The position numbers were made by a program, and so were the translations under genes. A stretch of 15,160 nt of DNA from JANOBJ01 sp031411575 (GTDB taxonomy: Bacteria; Pseudomonadota; Gammaproteobacteria; Burkholderiales; Burkholderiaceae_C), in NCBI GenBank assembly GCA_031411575.1, contig JANOBJ010000340.1:1-15160 (forward strand), given 5' to 3'. The notes beneath the pieces are model-generated. The model made no database searches and was not told the origin of the DNA. It saw nothing but the letters and a program-made list of their open reading frames with translations. Positions 6,552 through 13,225 of the stretch are shown one piece after another (positions within the stretch are counted from its first letter, which is position 1; every line of letters starts with the position of its first letter).

Positions 6552-7499
6552 TCACGTATTTGAGCCATTGTAGCGCAGGCCCCAAGCCTGCAAAGCCTGA
6601 TTCAGGTCATCTGGCAGAGGGGCCTGAAAAGCCAGCGGTTCCCCGGTGATCGGATGGCTGAAGCCCAGTTGGTCGGCATGCAGCGCCTGGCGGACCAGCC
6701 CGGCCGCAGGCGCGCCGCCATACAGTTCGTCGGCCACCAGTGGATGGCCAATCGACGCCATGTGAACCCGGATCTGGTGCGTGCGGCCGGTCTGGAGGGT
6801 TGCGCGTACCCAGCAGCCAAGCTCGCAATTTTGTAGCAACTCAAGACCGGTGGATGCGGACTTTCCCGGGTTTTGATCCAGATTGACGACCGCCATGCGC
6901 AAACGGTTGCGGGGGTCGCGACCAATCGGAGCCTCCACGTGGCGATGGGCCGCGCCCATCCACGGCCGATGCGCCAACGCCAGGTACTTCCGGCTGACCT
7001 CGCGCGCCGCGATCATGCGCACCAGGGCGTCCATGGCCGCGCGCGTGCGGGCGACCACCATCAGCCCGCTGGTGTCCTTGTCCAACCGGTGCACGATGCC
7101 CGCACGCGGCAGCATCACGGCTTGCGGGTCGCGCGCCAGCAGGCCATTCAGCAGCGTGCCGCTCCAGTTGCCCGGTGCCGGATGAACCACCAATCCGGCT
7201 GGCTTGTGCAGCACCAGCAGGTGCGCATCTTCAAACACCACATTCAGCGCCATCGGCTCCGGCCGGAAAGCCTGGCTCTGCGGTGTCGGCCGCAGCTCGA
7301 TGGCGCCGCTGTCACCAGCCTTGACCCGGGCTGAAGGCTTTCGGACCACACTGCCGTTGAGCGTCACCATGCCGCCCTCAATCAGCTGCTGCAGGTAACT
7401 GCGCGAAAACTCATGCACCGCCAGCGCCAGCGTGCGGTCCAGACGATCGCCATGCGACATTTCGCCCACCGCGAAGCTGCGCGACTCGGCGGGCAGCAT
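6552..7499 (-). CDS. rluD: RluD-type 23S rRNA pseudouridine synthase
   Basis: A protein of 315 aa from the chosen ATG. An N-terminal S4 domain covers about 16-70 (RLDRTLALAVHEFSRSYLQQ, MVTLNGSVVRKPSARVKAGD). The RluA-family catalytic domain follows, with HKPAGLVVHPAPGNWSGTLL (98-117), GIVHRLDKDTSGLMVVA (catalytic Asp140) and LQTGRTHQIRVHMASIGHPL near the C-terminus. The expected products are the pseudouridines of 23S helix 69 (1911, 1915, 1917). The frame stays open to 7673, but that would run through the bamD promoter and start, so I take the ATG at 7499; the ATG at 7460 (MSHGDRLDRTL) also fits. The SD before 7499 is poor (GAGG about 11 nt away). bamD lies divergently 95 bp away, an arrangement often seen in proteobacteria. 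Confidence 0.92.
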   Translation of the reverse strand: MLPAESRSFAVGEMSHGDRLDRTLALAVHEFSRSYLQQLIEGGMVTLNGSVVRKPSARVKAGDSGAIELRPTPQSQAFRPEPMALNVVFEDAHLLVLHKPAGLVVHPAPGNWSGTLLNGLLARDPQAVMLPRAGIVHRLDKDTSGLMVVARTRAAMDALVRMIAAREVSRKYLALAHRPWMGAAHRHVEAPIGRDPRNRLRMAVVNLDQNPGKSASTGLELLQNCELGCWVRATLQTGRTHQIRVHMASIGHPLVADELYGGAPAAGLVRQALHADQLGFSHPITGEPLAFQAPLPDDLNQALQAWGLRYNGSNT

Positions 7500-7556
7500 G
7501 GCCTCACTGGCCTCGTCCGCCCCCTCGGCAAAGACCTCTTCGCCGGGGTCGGCCGA

Positions 7557-7562
7557 TATAAT
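7557..7562 (+). promoter_or_regulatory. Candidate -10 box for bamD
   Basis: A perfect TATAAT lies 32 bp before the bamD ATG, in the divergent rluD/bamD gap. No good TTGACA-like -35 is seen at 16-18 bp, so a contacting activator or upstream element may be needed. A short CTTG-TTT-CAAG inverted repeat follows at 7571-7581, between the expected transcription start and the SD. Confidence 0.5.
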
Positions 7563-7594
7563 CGCTGTGGCTTGTTTCAAGAAGGTTACCCGTG

Positions 7595-8401
7595 ATGCTT
7601 CGCTCCAAATTATCCGCCGTCTCTGCCATCGTGCTGGCCGGCGCTGCGGTTTTGCTCGCGGGTTGTTCATCAACGCCCACCGATGTGACCGCGGGCTGGA
7701 GCCCCAACAAGATTTACGCTGAAGCCAAGGACGAGCTCAATTCCGGCGCCTATGACAAGGCGATTCCGCTGTTTGAAAAGCTTGAAGGCCGCGCGGCCGG
7801 CACGCCGCTGGCCCAGCAGGCCCAACTGGAAAAAGCCTACGCCCACTACAAGGCCAACGAGCAGGCGCAGGCCGTTGCCACGCTGGACCGTTTCATGCGG
7901 CTGCACCCGGCCAGCCCGGCCATTGACTACGCGCTGTACCTCAAGGGAATCGTGAACTTCAACGACAACCTCGGGTTGTTCTCCTTCATCTCGCGGCAGG
8001 ATCTGTCCGAGCGCGACCAGAAAGCGGCCAAGGAGTCGTTTGAATCGTTCAAGGAGCTGGTGGCACGCTTTCCGGATTCACGCTACACGCCGGACGCACG
8101 GGCCCGCATGACGTACATCGTCAATTCTCTCGCCCAGTACGAAGTGCATGTGGCGCGCTACTACTACAGCCGTGGCGCCTACGTGGCGGCCATCAACCGC
8201 GCTCAAACTGCCTTGGCCGACTACCGCAACGTGCCGGCGCTGGAAGAGGCTTTGTTCATCATGGTGCAGTCGTATGACGCACTGGGCCTGAAGCAGTTGC
8301 GCGACGATGCGCGCCGCGTGATGGAAACCAACTACCCGAAGAGCGACTACCTGACCAAAGGGTTCAGGCCCAACTCGGATCCGTGGTGGAAGATTTGGTG
8401 A
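7595..8401 (+). CDS. bamD: BamD outer-membrane assembly lipoprotein
   Basis: A protein of 268 aa. The N-terminal lipoprotein signal peptide ends in the lipobox LAGC (lipidated Cys24), followed by SSTPTD. The mature protein has the BamD TPR array: NKIYAEAKDELNSGAYDKAI, EKAYAHYKANEQAQAVATLD, FMRLHPASPAIDYALYLKGI and ARYYYSRGAYVAAINRAQTA. BamD is an essential part of the BAM complex, which folds beta-barrel proteins into the outer membrane from the periplasmic side. AGG at 7583-7585 lies 9 nt before the ATG at 7595 and 6 nt before an in-frame GTG at 7592, so either could be the start. A TATAAT stands upstream. The last 38 bp overlap the 3' end of the convergent helicase gene. Confidence 0.95.
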   Translation: MLRSKLSAVSAIVLAGAAVLLAGCSSTPTDVTAGWSPNKIYAEAKDELNSGAYDKAIPLFEKLEGRAAGTPLAQQAQLEKAYAHYKANEQAQAVATLDRFMRLHPASPAIDYALYLKGIVNFNDNLGLFSFISRQDLSERDQKAAKESFESFKELVARFPDSRYTPDARARMTYIVNSLAQYEVHVARYYYSRGAYVAAINRAQTALADYRNVPALEEALFIMVQSYDALGLKQLRDDARRVMETNYPKSDYLTKGFRPNSDPWWKIW

Positions 8402-10379
8402 GCGCCGCCAGCGCGTCAGTCAGTTCCTCTATTGACTGCAGCTGACGCATCGGCGGCAGCGCCGCCATCAGTCGCCGGCCATAGCCCATGGTGGCCAACC
8501 GCGTATCGCAAACCACCAGGACACCGTGGTCAGACTCACGCCGAATCAACCGGCCCGCGCCCTGCTTGAGCGCCACTGCCGCCTCTGGCACGAAATACTC
8601 GTTGAACGGGCTGCGGCCCTCACTTTCGAGCCGCTTGGCACGCGCCTCCACCAGCGGGTCGTTGGGCGGCGGAAACGGCAGCTTGTCGATGATCACCAGC
8701 TGCAGCGCGTCACCCGGCACGTCAAAACCCTCCCAGAACGTGGCGGAGGCCACCAGAACACACCCCCGTTCCCCGCCGGTGGCGCCCATGCGAAACCGCT
8801 CCATCAACCGGCGTTTGGGCCACTGGCCCTGCACCAGCACCTCGGGATCACTGACTTCTGCCATTTCGACCTGCATGACCTCGCCAATCGCCTTGAGCGC
8901 GCGCAGCGTGGTGGTCAGCACCAGCGTGCGCCCGCCCAGTTGACGCGCGGCCTGAATCGCCAGCCGTGCCACCGCGCCGCTGTGCAGCGGGTCGGCGGGT
9001 TTGGGCAGAGAACGGGGCACGTACACGGCCGCCTGCTGCCGGTAGTCAAACGGGCTGCCCACCTTGAGCGTGCGCGCAGCCTGCAAGCCACACGGCTCGG
9101 TGAACCAGCTCAGGCGCTCGTCGTCGCCCAGCGTGGCGGATGTGAACACCCATGCGCGCGACACGTCCGCGCTTTGTCCGCCGCTCTTGAGCAGGCGCGT
9201 CTGGACGGCCTCGGCAATGTCCAGCGGCGACTCGACCAGGCGCAACTGGGAGCCGACGTCCACCCAGCGAACCGAGCCGTCTGCACAGGGTTGGCCAAAC
9301 CGGGTGGCGCGCCCGGCCAGCTCCTGCGCACGTTCATGCAGGCGCACGAAGTCCGGCGCGATCTCGCTCACCGTATCGAGTGCCGCCATCGTTTCGTCGC
9401 ACGCCTGCTGCACACCCAGCGCGGCGTCCAGCCACGCACCCGTTGAAACCCCGTCAGGCGCTTCTGTCGTCCAGCGCAGCTTGGTGCCGGGATAGGTCTT
9501 GCCAACCACCAGGCGCAAATCACGCGCCGCCCGATCAAGCCGCGCCACCACCTGCTGCCAGTCCACCAGCCCGCGGGCCAAGTGGAGGCCGGCGGCCAGC
9601 GTGTCGCGCGCCAGGTCGAGCAGCTGCCCGGTCGTGAGCTGCGCGCCCAAAAACTGAACCCCAATCTCGTTGAGCTGGTGGGCTTCATCAAAAATCGCGA
9701 CGCGCACCGTCGGCAACAGCTCAGCCATGCCCGATTCGCGCACGGCCAGGTCTGCAAAAAAAAGGTGGTGGTTGATCACCACCACGTCGGCCGCCAGCGC
9801 ATCGCGCCGTGCCTGATTGACATGGCAGGCCCGGAACTTCGGGCATTCCGACCCCAGACAGTTCTCGCGGGTGGATGTGACCAGCGGGATGACAGGAGAG
9901 CGCTCATCCAACCCGGGCAGTTCGGCCAGATCACCCGTTCGGGTGAATTGCGCCCATTCTTCGAGCTTGGCCAGCGTCCGCACAGAGGTGCGGTCGGGCA
10001 AGCTGGCGTCATGTCGCGCGATATCCAGTCGATGCAGGCACAGGTAGCTGCCCCGGCCTTTGAGCAGCGCGGTACGTACCTGGACGCCCAGCGCCTCGAT
10101 CAGGCGCGGGAGGTCACGGCCAAACAACTGGTCCTGCAACGCCTTGGTCGCGGTGGACAACAGCACCCTCTCGCCAGCCAGCAACGCCGGCACAAGATAG
10201 GCGAAGGTCTTGCCCACCCCCGTGCCGGCCTCGACCACCAGCACGCCGCCCTCGTCGATCACGCGCGCTACCGCAAGCGCCATGTCGGTTTGTCCTTCGC
10301 GCGGTCGGAATCTGTCGGCAGCGCGCGACAGCGCGCCCTCAGGCGCGAACGCTTCGCGAACGCTCTCCTCTAGATCCAT
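8364..10379 (-). CDS. DinG/YoaA-family ATP-dependent DNA helicase (XPD-like, iron-sulfur)
   Basis: A protein of 671 aa and a superfamily 2 helicase. A Q-like motif (FRPREGQTDMA, 24-34) precedes Walker A AGTGVGKT (51-58). Four cysteines in XPD/DinG-type spacing (C114, C174, C179, C185) probably bind a [4Fe-4S] cluster. The DEAH box is at 231-234, ASATFWEGFDVPG is the motif V region, and QGAGRLIRR (606-614) is motif VI. The family unwinds DNA 5' to 3', including D-loops, R-loops and damaged forks. There is no N-terminal exonuclease domain, so it resembles E. coli YoaA more than Gram-positive DinG. The ATG at 10379 shares a base with the DUF465 stop (TGATG); a GTG at 10382 is possible. The SD is weak, so coupling is likely. 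The 3' end overlaps bamD on the opposite strand by 38 bp. Confidence 0.93.
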   Translation of the reverse strand: MDLEESVREAFAPEGALSRAADRFRPREGQTDMALAVARVIDEGGVLVVEAGTGVGKTFAYLVPALLAGERVLLSTATKALQDQLFGRDLPRLIEALGVQVRTALLKGRGSYLCLHRLDIARHDASLPDRTSVRTLAKLEEWAQFTRTGDLAELPGLDERSPVIPLVTSTRENCLGSECPKFRACHVNQARRDALAADVVVINHHLFFADLAVRESGMAELLPTVRVAIFDEAHQLNEIGVQFLGAQLTTGQLLDLARDTLAAGLHLARGLVDWQQVVARLDRAARDLRLVVGKTYPGTKLRWTTEAPDGVSTGAWLDAALGVQQACDETMAALDTVSEIAPDFVRLHERAQELAGRATRFGQPCADGSVRWVDVGSQLRLVESPLDIAEAVQTRLLKSGGQSADVSRAWVFTSATLGDDERLSWFTEPCGLQAARTLKVGSPFDYRQQAAVYVPRSLPKPADPLHSGAVARLAIQAARQLGGRTLVLTTTLRALKAIGEVMQVEMAEVSDPEVLVQGQWPKRRLMERFRMGATGGERGCVLVASATFWEGFDVPGDALQLVIIDKLPFPPPNDPLVEARAKRLESEGRSPFNEYFVPEAAVALKQGAGRLIRRESDHGVLVVCDTRLATMGYGRRLMAALPPMRQLQSIEELTDALAALTKSSTTDPSWA
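8405..8456 (+). other. Large inverted repeat just downstream of the bamD stop
   Basis: GCGTCAG (8413-8419) pairs perfectly with CTGACGC (8442-8448), CAGT (8421-8424) with ACTG (8435-8438), and outer CCGCC (8405-8409) with GGCGG (8452-8456). It begins 4 nt after the bamD stop and lies inside the end of the helicase coding region. No T run follows. It may end or stabilise the bamD transcript. Confidence 0.4.
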
Positions 10380-10582
10380 CACGCGGGTTCTTTGGGGTCC
10401 AGAGCCAGCTCAAGACGGAAAATCTGGTCGCGCAACGCCAGGCGCCGCTTCTTGAGGCGGCGAATCATGAGTTCGTCCAGAGGCGCTTCGTGCGCAAGCC
10501 GATCAATCAGCGCGTCGAGATCGGCGTGCTCAATGCGCAGCTCAATCAGGCGCCGCTCGGGTGAGTGCAGGTTGAATTCCAA
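10379..10582 (-). CDS. Small DUF465 (YdcH-like) protein
   Basis: A protein of 67 aa: residues 10-30 read RRLIELRIEHADLDALIDRL, followed by LIRRLKKRRLALRDQI-like sequence near the end. This pattern of two short charged helices is that of the DUF465/YdcH family, small cytoplasmic coiled-coil proteins of unknown function. The start is TTG at 10582 with GGAG 9 nt upstream; no in-frame ATG or GTG exists nearby. An out-of-frame ATG at 10590 opens a 14-codon reading frame across the start. The stop overlaps the helicase ATG by one base. A candidate minus-strand promoter (TCGAAA-17-TATTAT) is at 10626-10654. The family call is by sequence pattern; its cellular role is unknown. Confidence 0.82.
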   Translation of the reverse strand: MEFNLHSPERRLIELRIEHADLDALIDRLAHEAPLDELMIRRLKKRRLALRDQIFRLELALDPKEPA

Positions 10583-10624
10583 GAAAACATTCTCCGCCAG
10601 TAAAGCCAGCGGCTGGGTTCGTTC

Positions 10625-10654
10625 GATAATACGTCCTTCGTGCCACTTTTTCGA
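10625..10654. promoter_or_regulatory. Overlapping divergent promoter candidates between the DUF465 and PP2C genes
   Basis: On the minus strand, TCGAAA (10649-10654) and TATTAT (10626-10631) are 17 bp apart, a plausible sigma-70 promoter for the DUF465-helicase pair. On the plus strand, GATAAT (10625-10630) is a candidate -10 for the PP2C gene, though without a good -35. The two -10 boxes share the same bases, so the two directions would compete. Confidence 0.45.
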
Positions 10655-10677
10655 GCGCGCAACCTGACGAACACACC

Positions 10678-11442
10678 ATGGCGACCAAAGGCTACCGAAT
10701 TACCGCGTCGACGGGCATCCACAAAGGCGACCGTGAGTACCAACAGGATCAGGTCGCCTTGATCAGCCACCCGCGCGCCAATGGCTGCCTGATGGGCGTT
10801 GTCGCGGACGGCATGGGCGGACGCAGTGGTGGGCGCAAGGCCTCCGACCAGGTGCTGCTGACGGTCAAACAGCTCTTTGAACGCTATTCGCCGGACACCG
10901 ATGATGCGCCGTCGATGCTGAAGCAGATGGTGCAGGAGGCGCATATCGTGATCAAGCTCACGGCCATCTCGGCCGAACAGGAGCCCCACAGCACCATTTC
11001 GGCCTTCCTCATCAATCCGGCGGGTGATTGCCACTGGATTCATGCCGGCGACTCGCGCATCTACCATTTTCATGGTGACAAGCTGGTCAAGCGCACGATG
11101 GATCATTCGTACGTGCAGACGCTGGTGGATCTCGGAGAAATTACCGAAGACGAAGCCAATGTGCACCCGCAATCCAACGTGCTGATGGGTTGTCTGGGTA
11201 CCGAAGCCGACCCGCCCATGGATGTGCACTTCATCCCCAAACTGCGGCCTGACGATGTGCTGGTCGCCTGCAGTGACGGTGTCTGGCACTATTTCAGCCC
11301 CGCTGAAATGGGCTCTGTGCTGTCGGCGCTCACGCCGCGCGAGGCGACTGAATTCCTGATCGACAAAGCCCGGTCACGGGCTCGAGGCGGCGGTGACAAC
11401 CTGTCGCTCGTGATCGTCAAACTGGAGCCGCTGACAGCCTGA
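10678..11442 (+). CDS. PP2C-family serine/threonine protein phosphatase
   Basis: A protein of 254 aa consisting of one cytoplasmic PP2C (PPM) domain. The metal-binding and family motifs are visible: REYQQD (19-24, in place of the usual RxxNQD), VADGMGGRSGG (Asp44 and Gly45), HAGDSRIY (Asp125), ACSDGVW (Asp200) and GGDNLSLVIV (Asp240, Asn241). The expected reaction is Mn/Mg-dependent removal of phosphate from Ser/Thr. There is no signal peptide, TM segment or regulatory domain. The ATG at 10678 is the first in frame and no clear SD precedes it. No kinase gene is in the window, so its partner is unknown. It is divergent from the DUF465 gene, and its 3' end overlaps the next, convergent gene by 26 bp. 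Confidence 0.92.
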   Translation: MATKGYRITASTGIHKGDREYQQDQVALISHPRANGCLMGVVADGMGGRSGGRKASDQVLLTVKQLFERYSPDTDDAPSMLKQMVQEAHIVIKLTAISAEQEPHSTISAFLINPAGDCHWIHAGDSRIYHFHGDKLVKRTMDHSYVQTLVDLGEITEDEANVHPQSNVLMGCLGTEADPPMDVHFIPKLRPDDVLVACSDGVWHYFSPAEMGSVLSALTPREATEFLIDKARSRARGGGDNLSLVIVKLEPLTA

Positions 11443-12109
11443 ACAGCGCAGGCCCGTATGGCTCAGGGGCTGCGGGCAGTGGGTTGGCCAATGGCTTCTT
11501 GCGCTCGGCGAGCCGCTTGTCGCGCAGCGCTTTGCGCTCGGCTGCGGCCTTCTGCTTCCTGTCGTAGCGCTGCTGATCGCCTGCAGCCTCATTCGCCCGC
11601 TGTTGCCGCTGGCGAGCCTTGTTGTCAGCGTTCTTCTGCTTGTCTACCAAGGAGCTGTCCAGCCGCGCTGACGGCTCGCTGCGAACTGTTGGGCTCTGGT
11701 CAACCAGGCGCCCGACGCCCTGGTCTCGAACATCCAGGGTTTCCTGACGGCGCTCCCGTTGCGCTTGCGGCGGCCGGGGTTGGTCAGAGCCCGATTTGTC
11801 CTCGATGCGCCGGATCTGGTCAGCACCGGCGCGCTTGCGGTCGGCCTCGGCCAGGGAAAGCTCCTGGCGCCGGAGATCTGCCAGCGTCTCGCGTCGGCGT
11901 ACGCGGGCTTCATCGATGCAATCGTTGACCGCAAACTTCTGGTAACAAGCGGCCTCCTCCCGGGCGAAGCGGGTCTGAGCCTGCGCGCGGTCTGCCTGAA
12001 TGCGGGCACGTTCGTCCTTGGGCGACAAGCTGCCGCCCGCGGCAACCGACTGAGCCGAAGCCACGACGGGGATCAGCAACAGTGCGAGGACCAGCAGTTT
12101 GAAAGTCAT
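11417..12109 (-). CDS. Unassigned secreted, highly charged, probably coiled-coil protein with a CX8C pair
   Basis: A protein of 230 aa that I cannot give a function. A Sec signal peptide is clear (MTFKLLVLALLLIPVVASA, cleavage near A19/Q20). The mature part begins with a charged helix (KDERARIQADRAQAQTRFAR). The only two cysteines follow, in ACYQKFAVNDCIDEARVRRR (Cys55 and Cys64), suitable for a periplasmic disulfide. More Arg/Lys/Glu/Gln-rich helix follows, then a basic region at about 155-205 (QKAAAERKALRDKRLAERKK) and a Pro/Ala-rich tail. I recall similar unnamed proteins in Burkholderiales, but could not check. The ATG overlaps the zapE stop as ATGA with no clear SD, so it is probably coupled to zapE. 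The 3' end overlaps the PP2C gene by 26 bp. Nothing links it to an enzyme family. Confidence 0.85.
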   Translation of the reverse strand: MTFKLLVLALLLIPVVASAQSVAAGGSLSPKDERARIQADRAQAQTRFAREEAACYQKFAVNDCIDEARVRRRETLADLRRQELSLAEADRKRAGADQIRRIEDKSGSDQPRPPQAQRERRQETLDVRDQGVGRLVDQSPTVRSEPSARLDSSLVDKQKNADNKARQRQQRANEAAGDQQRYDRKQKAAAERKALRDKRLAERKKPLANPLPAAPEPYGPALFRLSAAPV

Positions 12110-13203
12110 GTCAGTCGCGTATCAACGTCGCGTCGCTCCAGGGCCAGAAACTCCAAGGACTGCATTTCGCTCAAACGAGACACGGTACGCGGGAACTCGT
12201 GTGCGAGCGGTCCTTCCGTGTAGAGCGCTTCAGGCGGCACCTCTGCCGACATGATGAGTTTGACACGGCGGTCATACAGGACGTCAATCAGCCAGGTGAA
12301 CCGCCGGGCCTCCGATGCCATCCGCACGGGCATGTGCGGCACGTTGCTCAGCAGCACCGTGTGAAACTGCGTCGCAATCTCCAGGTAGTCGTTCTGCGAG
12401 CGCGGACCGCCACAAAGTGTCTTGAAATCAAACCACACCACTCCGCCGGCCTTGCGGCGAGCCCTGATCTCACGCGCTTCGATGTGCAGAACCGGGTCTT
12501 CGTCGTGCGCTTCGGCCAGCCGGTTGAAGGCGTCGGTCATTTCCGCGTCGGCAACAGCGCCCAGCGGTGAGTGGTAAAGCTTCACCTGTTCGAGGGTCCG
12601 GCGCCGATAGTCGGTGCCGTTGTCCACGCTGATGACTTCAAGTTTCGCATTGAGCAGGGCAATCGCCGGCAGGATGCGGTCCCGGTGTAATCCACCCGGG
12701 TACAGGTCGTCAGGCCGGAAATTGGAGGTGGTGACGAAGCCCACCCCGTTTTCGAACAAGGCATTGAGCAGGCGATGCAGGATCATCGCGTCGGTGATGT
12801 CCGACACGTGGAACTCATCAAAGCAGATGAGCTTGTAGCGCACCGAGATGCGTCGCCCCAGTTCATCCAGCGGATTGACGGTGCCCTGCAAATCCGCCAG
12901 CTCGCGATGAACCTCGCGCATGAACTCATGAAAATGCAGACGCGTCTTGCGCCTCAGAGGCACCGCGTTGTAGAAGATATCCATCAGGAAGCTCTTGCCG
13001 CGTCCTACCCCGCCGTGCATGTAGACGCCACGCGGAATATCCAGCCGGTTGATGAACTTCTTCAGGGCATTCGAGCGCTTTTCCTTGTACAAGGCCCACT
13101 CGGTCGCGCAGCGCTCCAGCGCATCAACAGCGCGCAACTGGGCCGGGTCACTGGTGTAACCCCGTTGTCTCAGCTCTGCCTCGTAGGCCTCGCGTACCGA
13201 CAT
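12106..13203 (-). CDS. zapE: ZapE, AFG1-family ATPase associated with FtsZ
   Basis: A protein of 365 aa. It is a P-loop AFG1/ZapE ATPase, with Walker A GGVGRGKS at 64-71, Walker B LICFDEFHVSD at 125-135, and family segments such as FHEFMREVHRELADLQG (91-107) and TTSNFRPDDLYPGGLHRDRI. In E. coli ZapE binds the Z-ring and affects constriction, mainly under stress or low oxygen. The ATG at 13203 gives the usual N-terminus (MSVREAYEAELRQRGY), but no good SD precedes it. A TTG at 13224, just after the lpdA stop, would add 7 residues and is less likely. The gene is 22 nt downstream of lpdA, the usual order in Burkholderiales, and overlaps the next gene by 4 bp. Confidence 0.95.
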   Translation of the reverse strand: MSVREAYEAELRQRGYTSDPAQLRAVDALERCATEWALYKEKRSNALKKFINRLDIPRGVYMHGGVGRGKSFLMDIFYNAVPLRRKTRLHFHEFMREVHRELADLQGTVNPLDELGRRISVRYKLICFDEFHVSDITDAMILHRLLNALFENGVGFVTTSNFRPDDLYPGGLHRDRILPAIALLNAKLEVISVDNGTDYRRRTLEQVKLYHSPLGAVADAEMTDAFNRLAEAHDEDPVLHIEAREIRARRKAGGVVWFDFKTLCGGPRSQNDYLEIATQFHTVLLSNVPHMPVRMASEARRFTWLIDVLYDRRVKLIMSAEVPPEALYTEGPLAHEFPRTVSRLSEMQSLEFLALERRDVDTRLT

Positions 13204-13225
13204 CGACGCCGATTCGCCTGGCAAC

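Noticed and set aside
7500..7673. N-terminal extension of RluD to 7673
   Set aside because: It would cross the bamD start and its TATAAT box and adds Arg-rich sequence unlike the family N-terminus.
10546..11289. 247-codon minus-strand frame opposite the PP2C gene
   Set aside because: All PP2C motifs are on the plus strand; the antisense product has no domain and only its end overlaps the DUF465 region.
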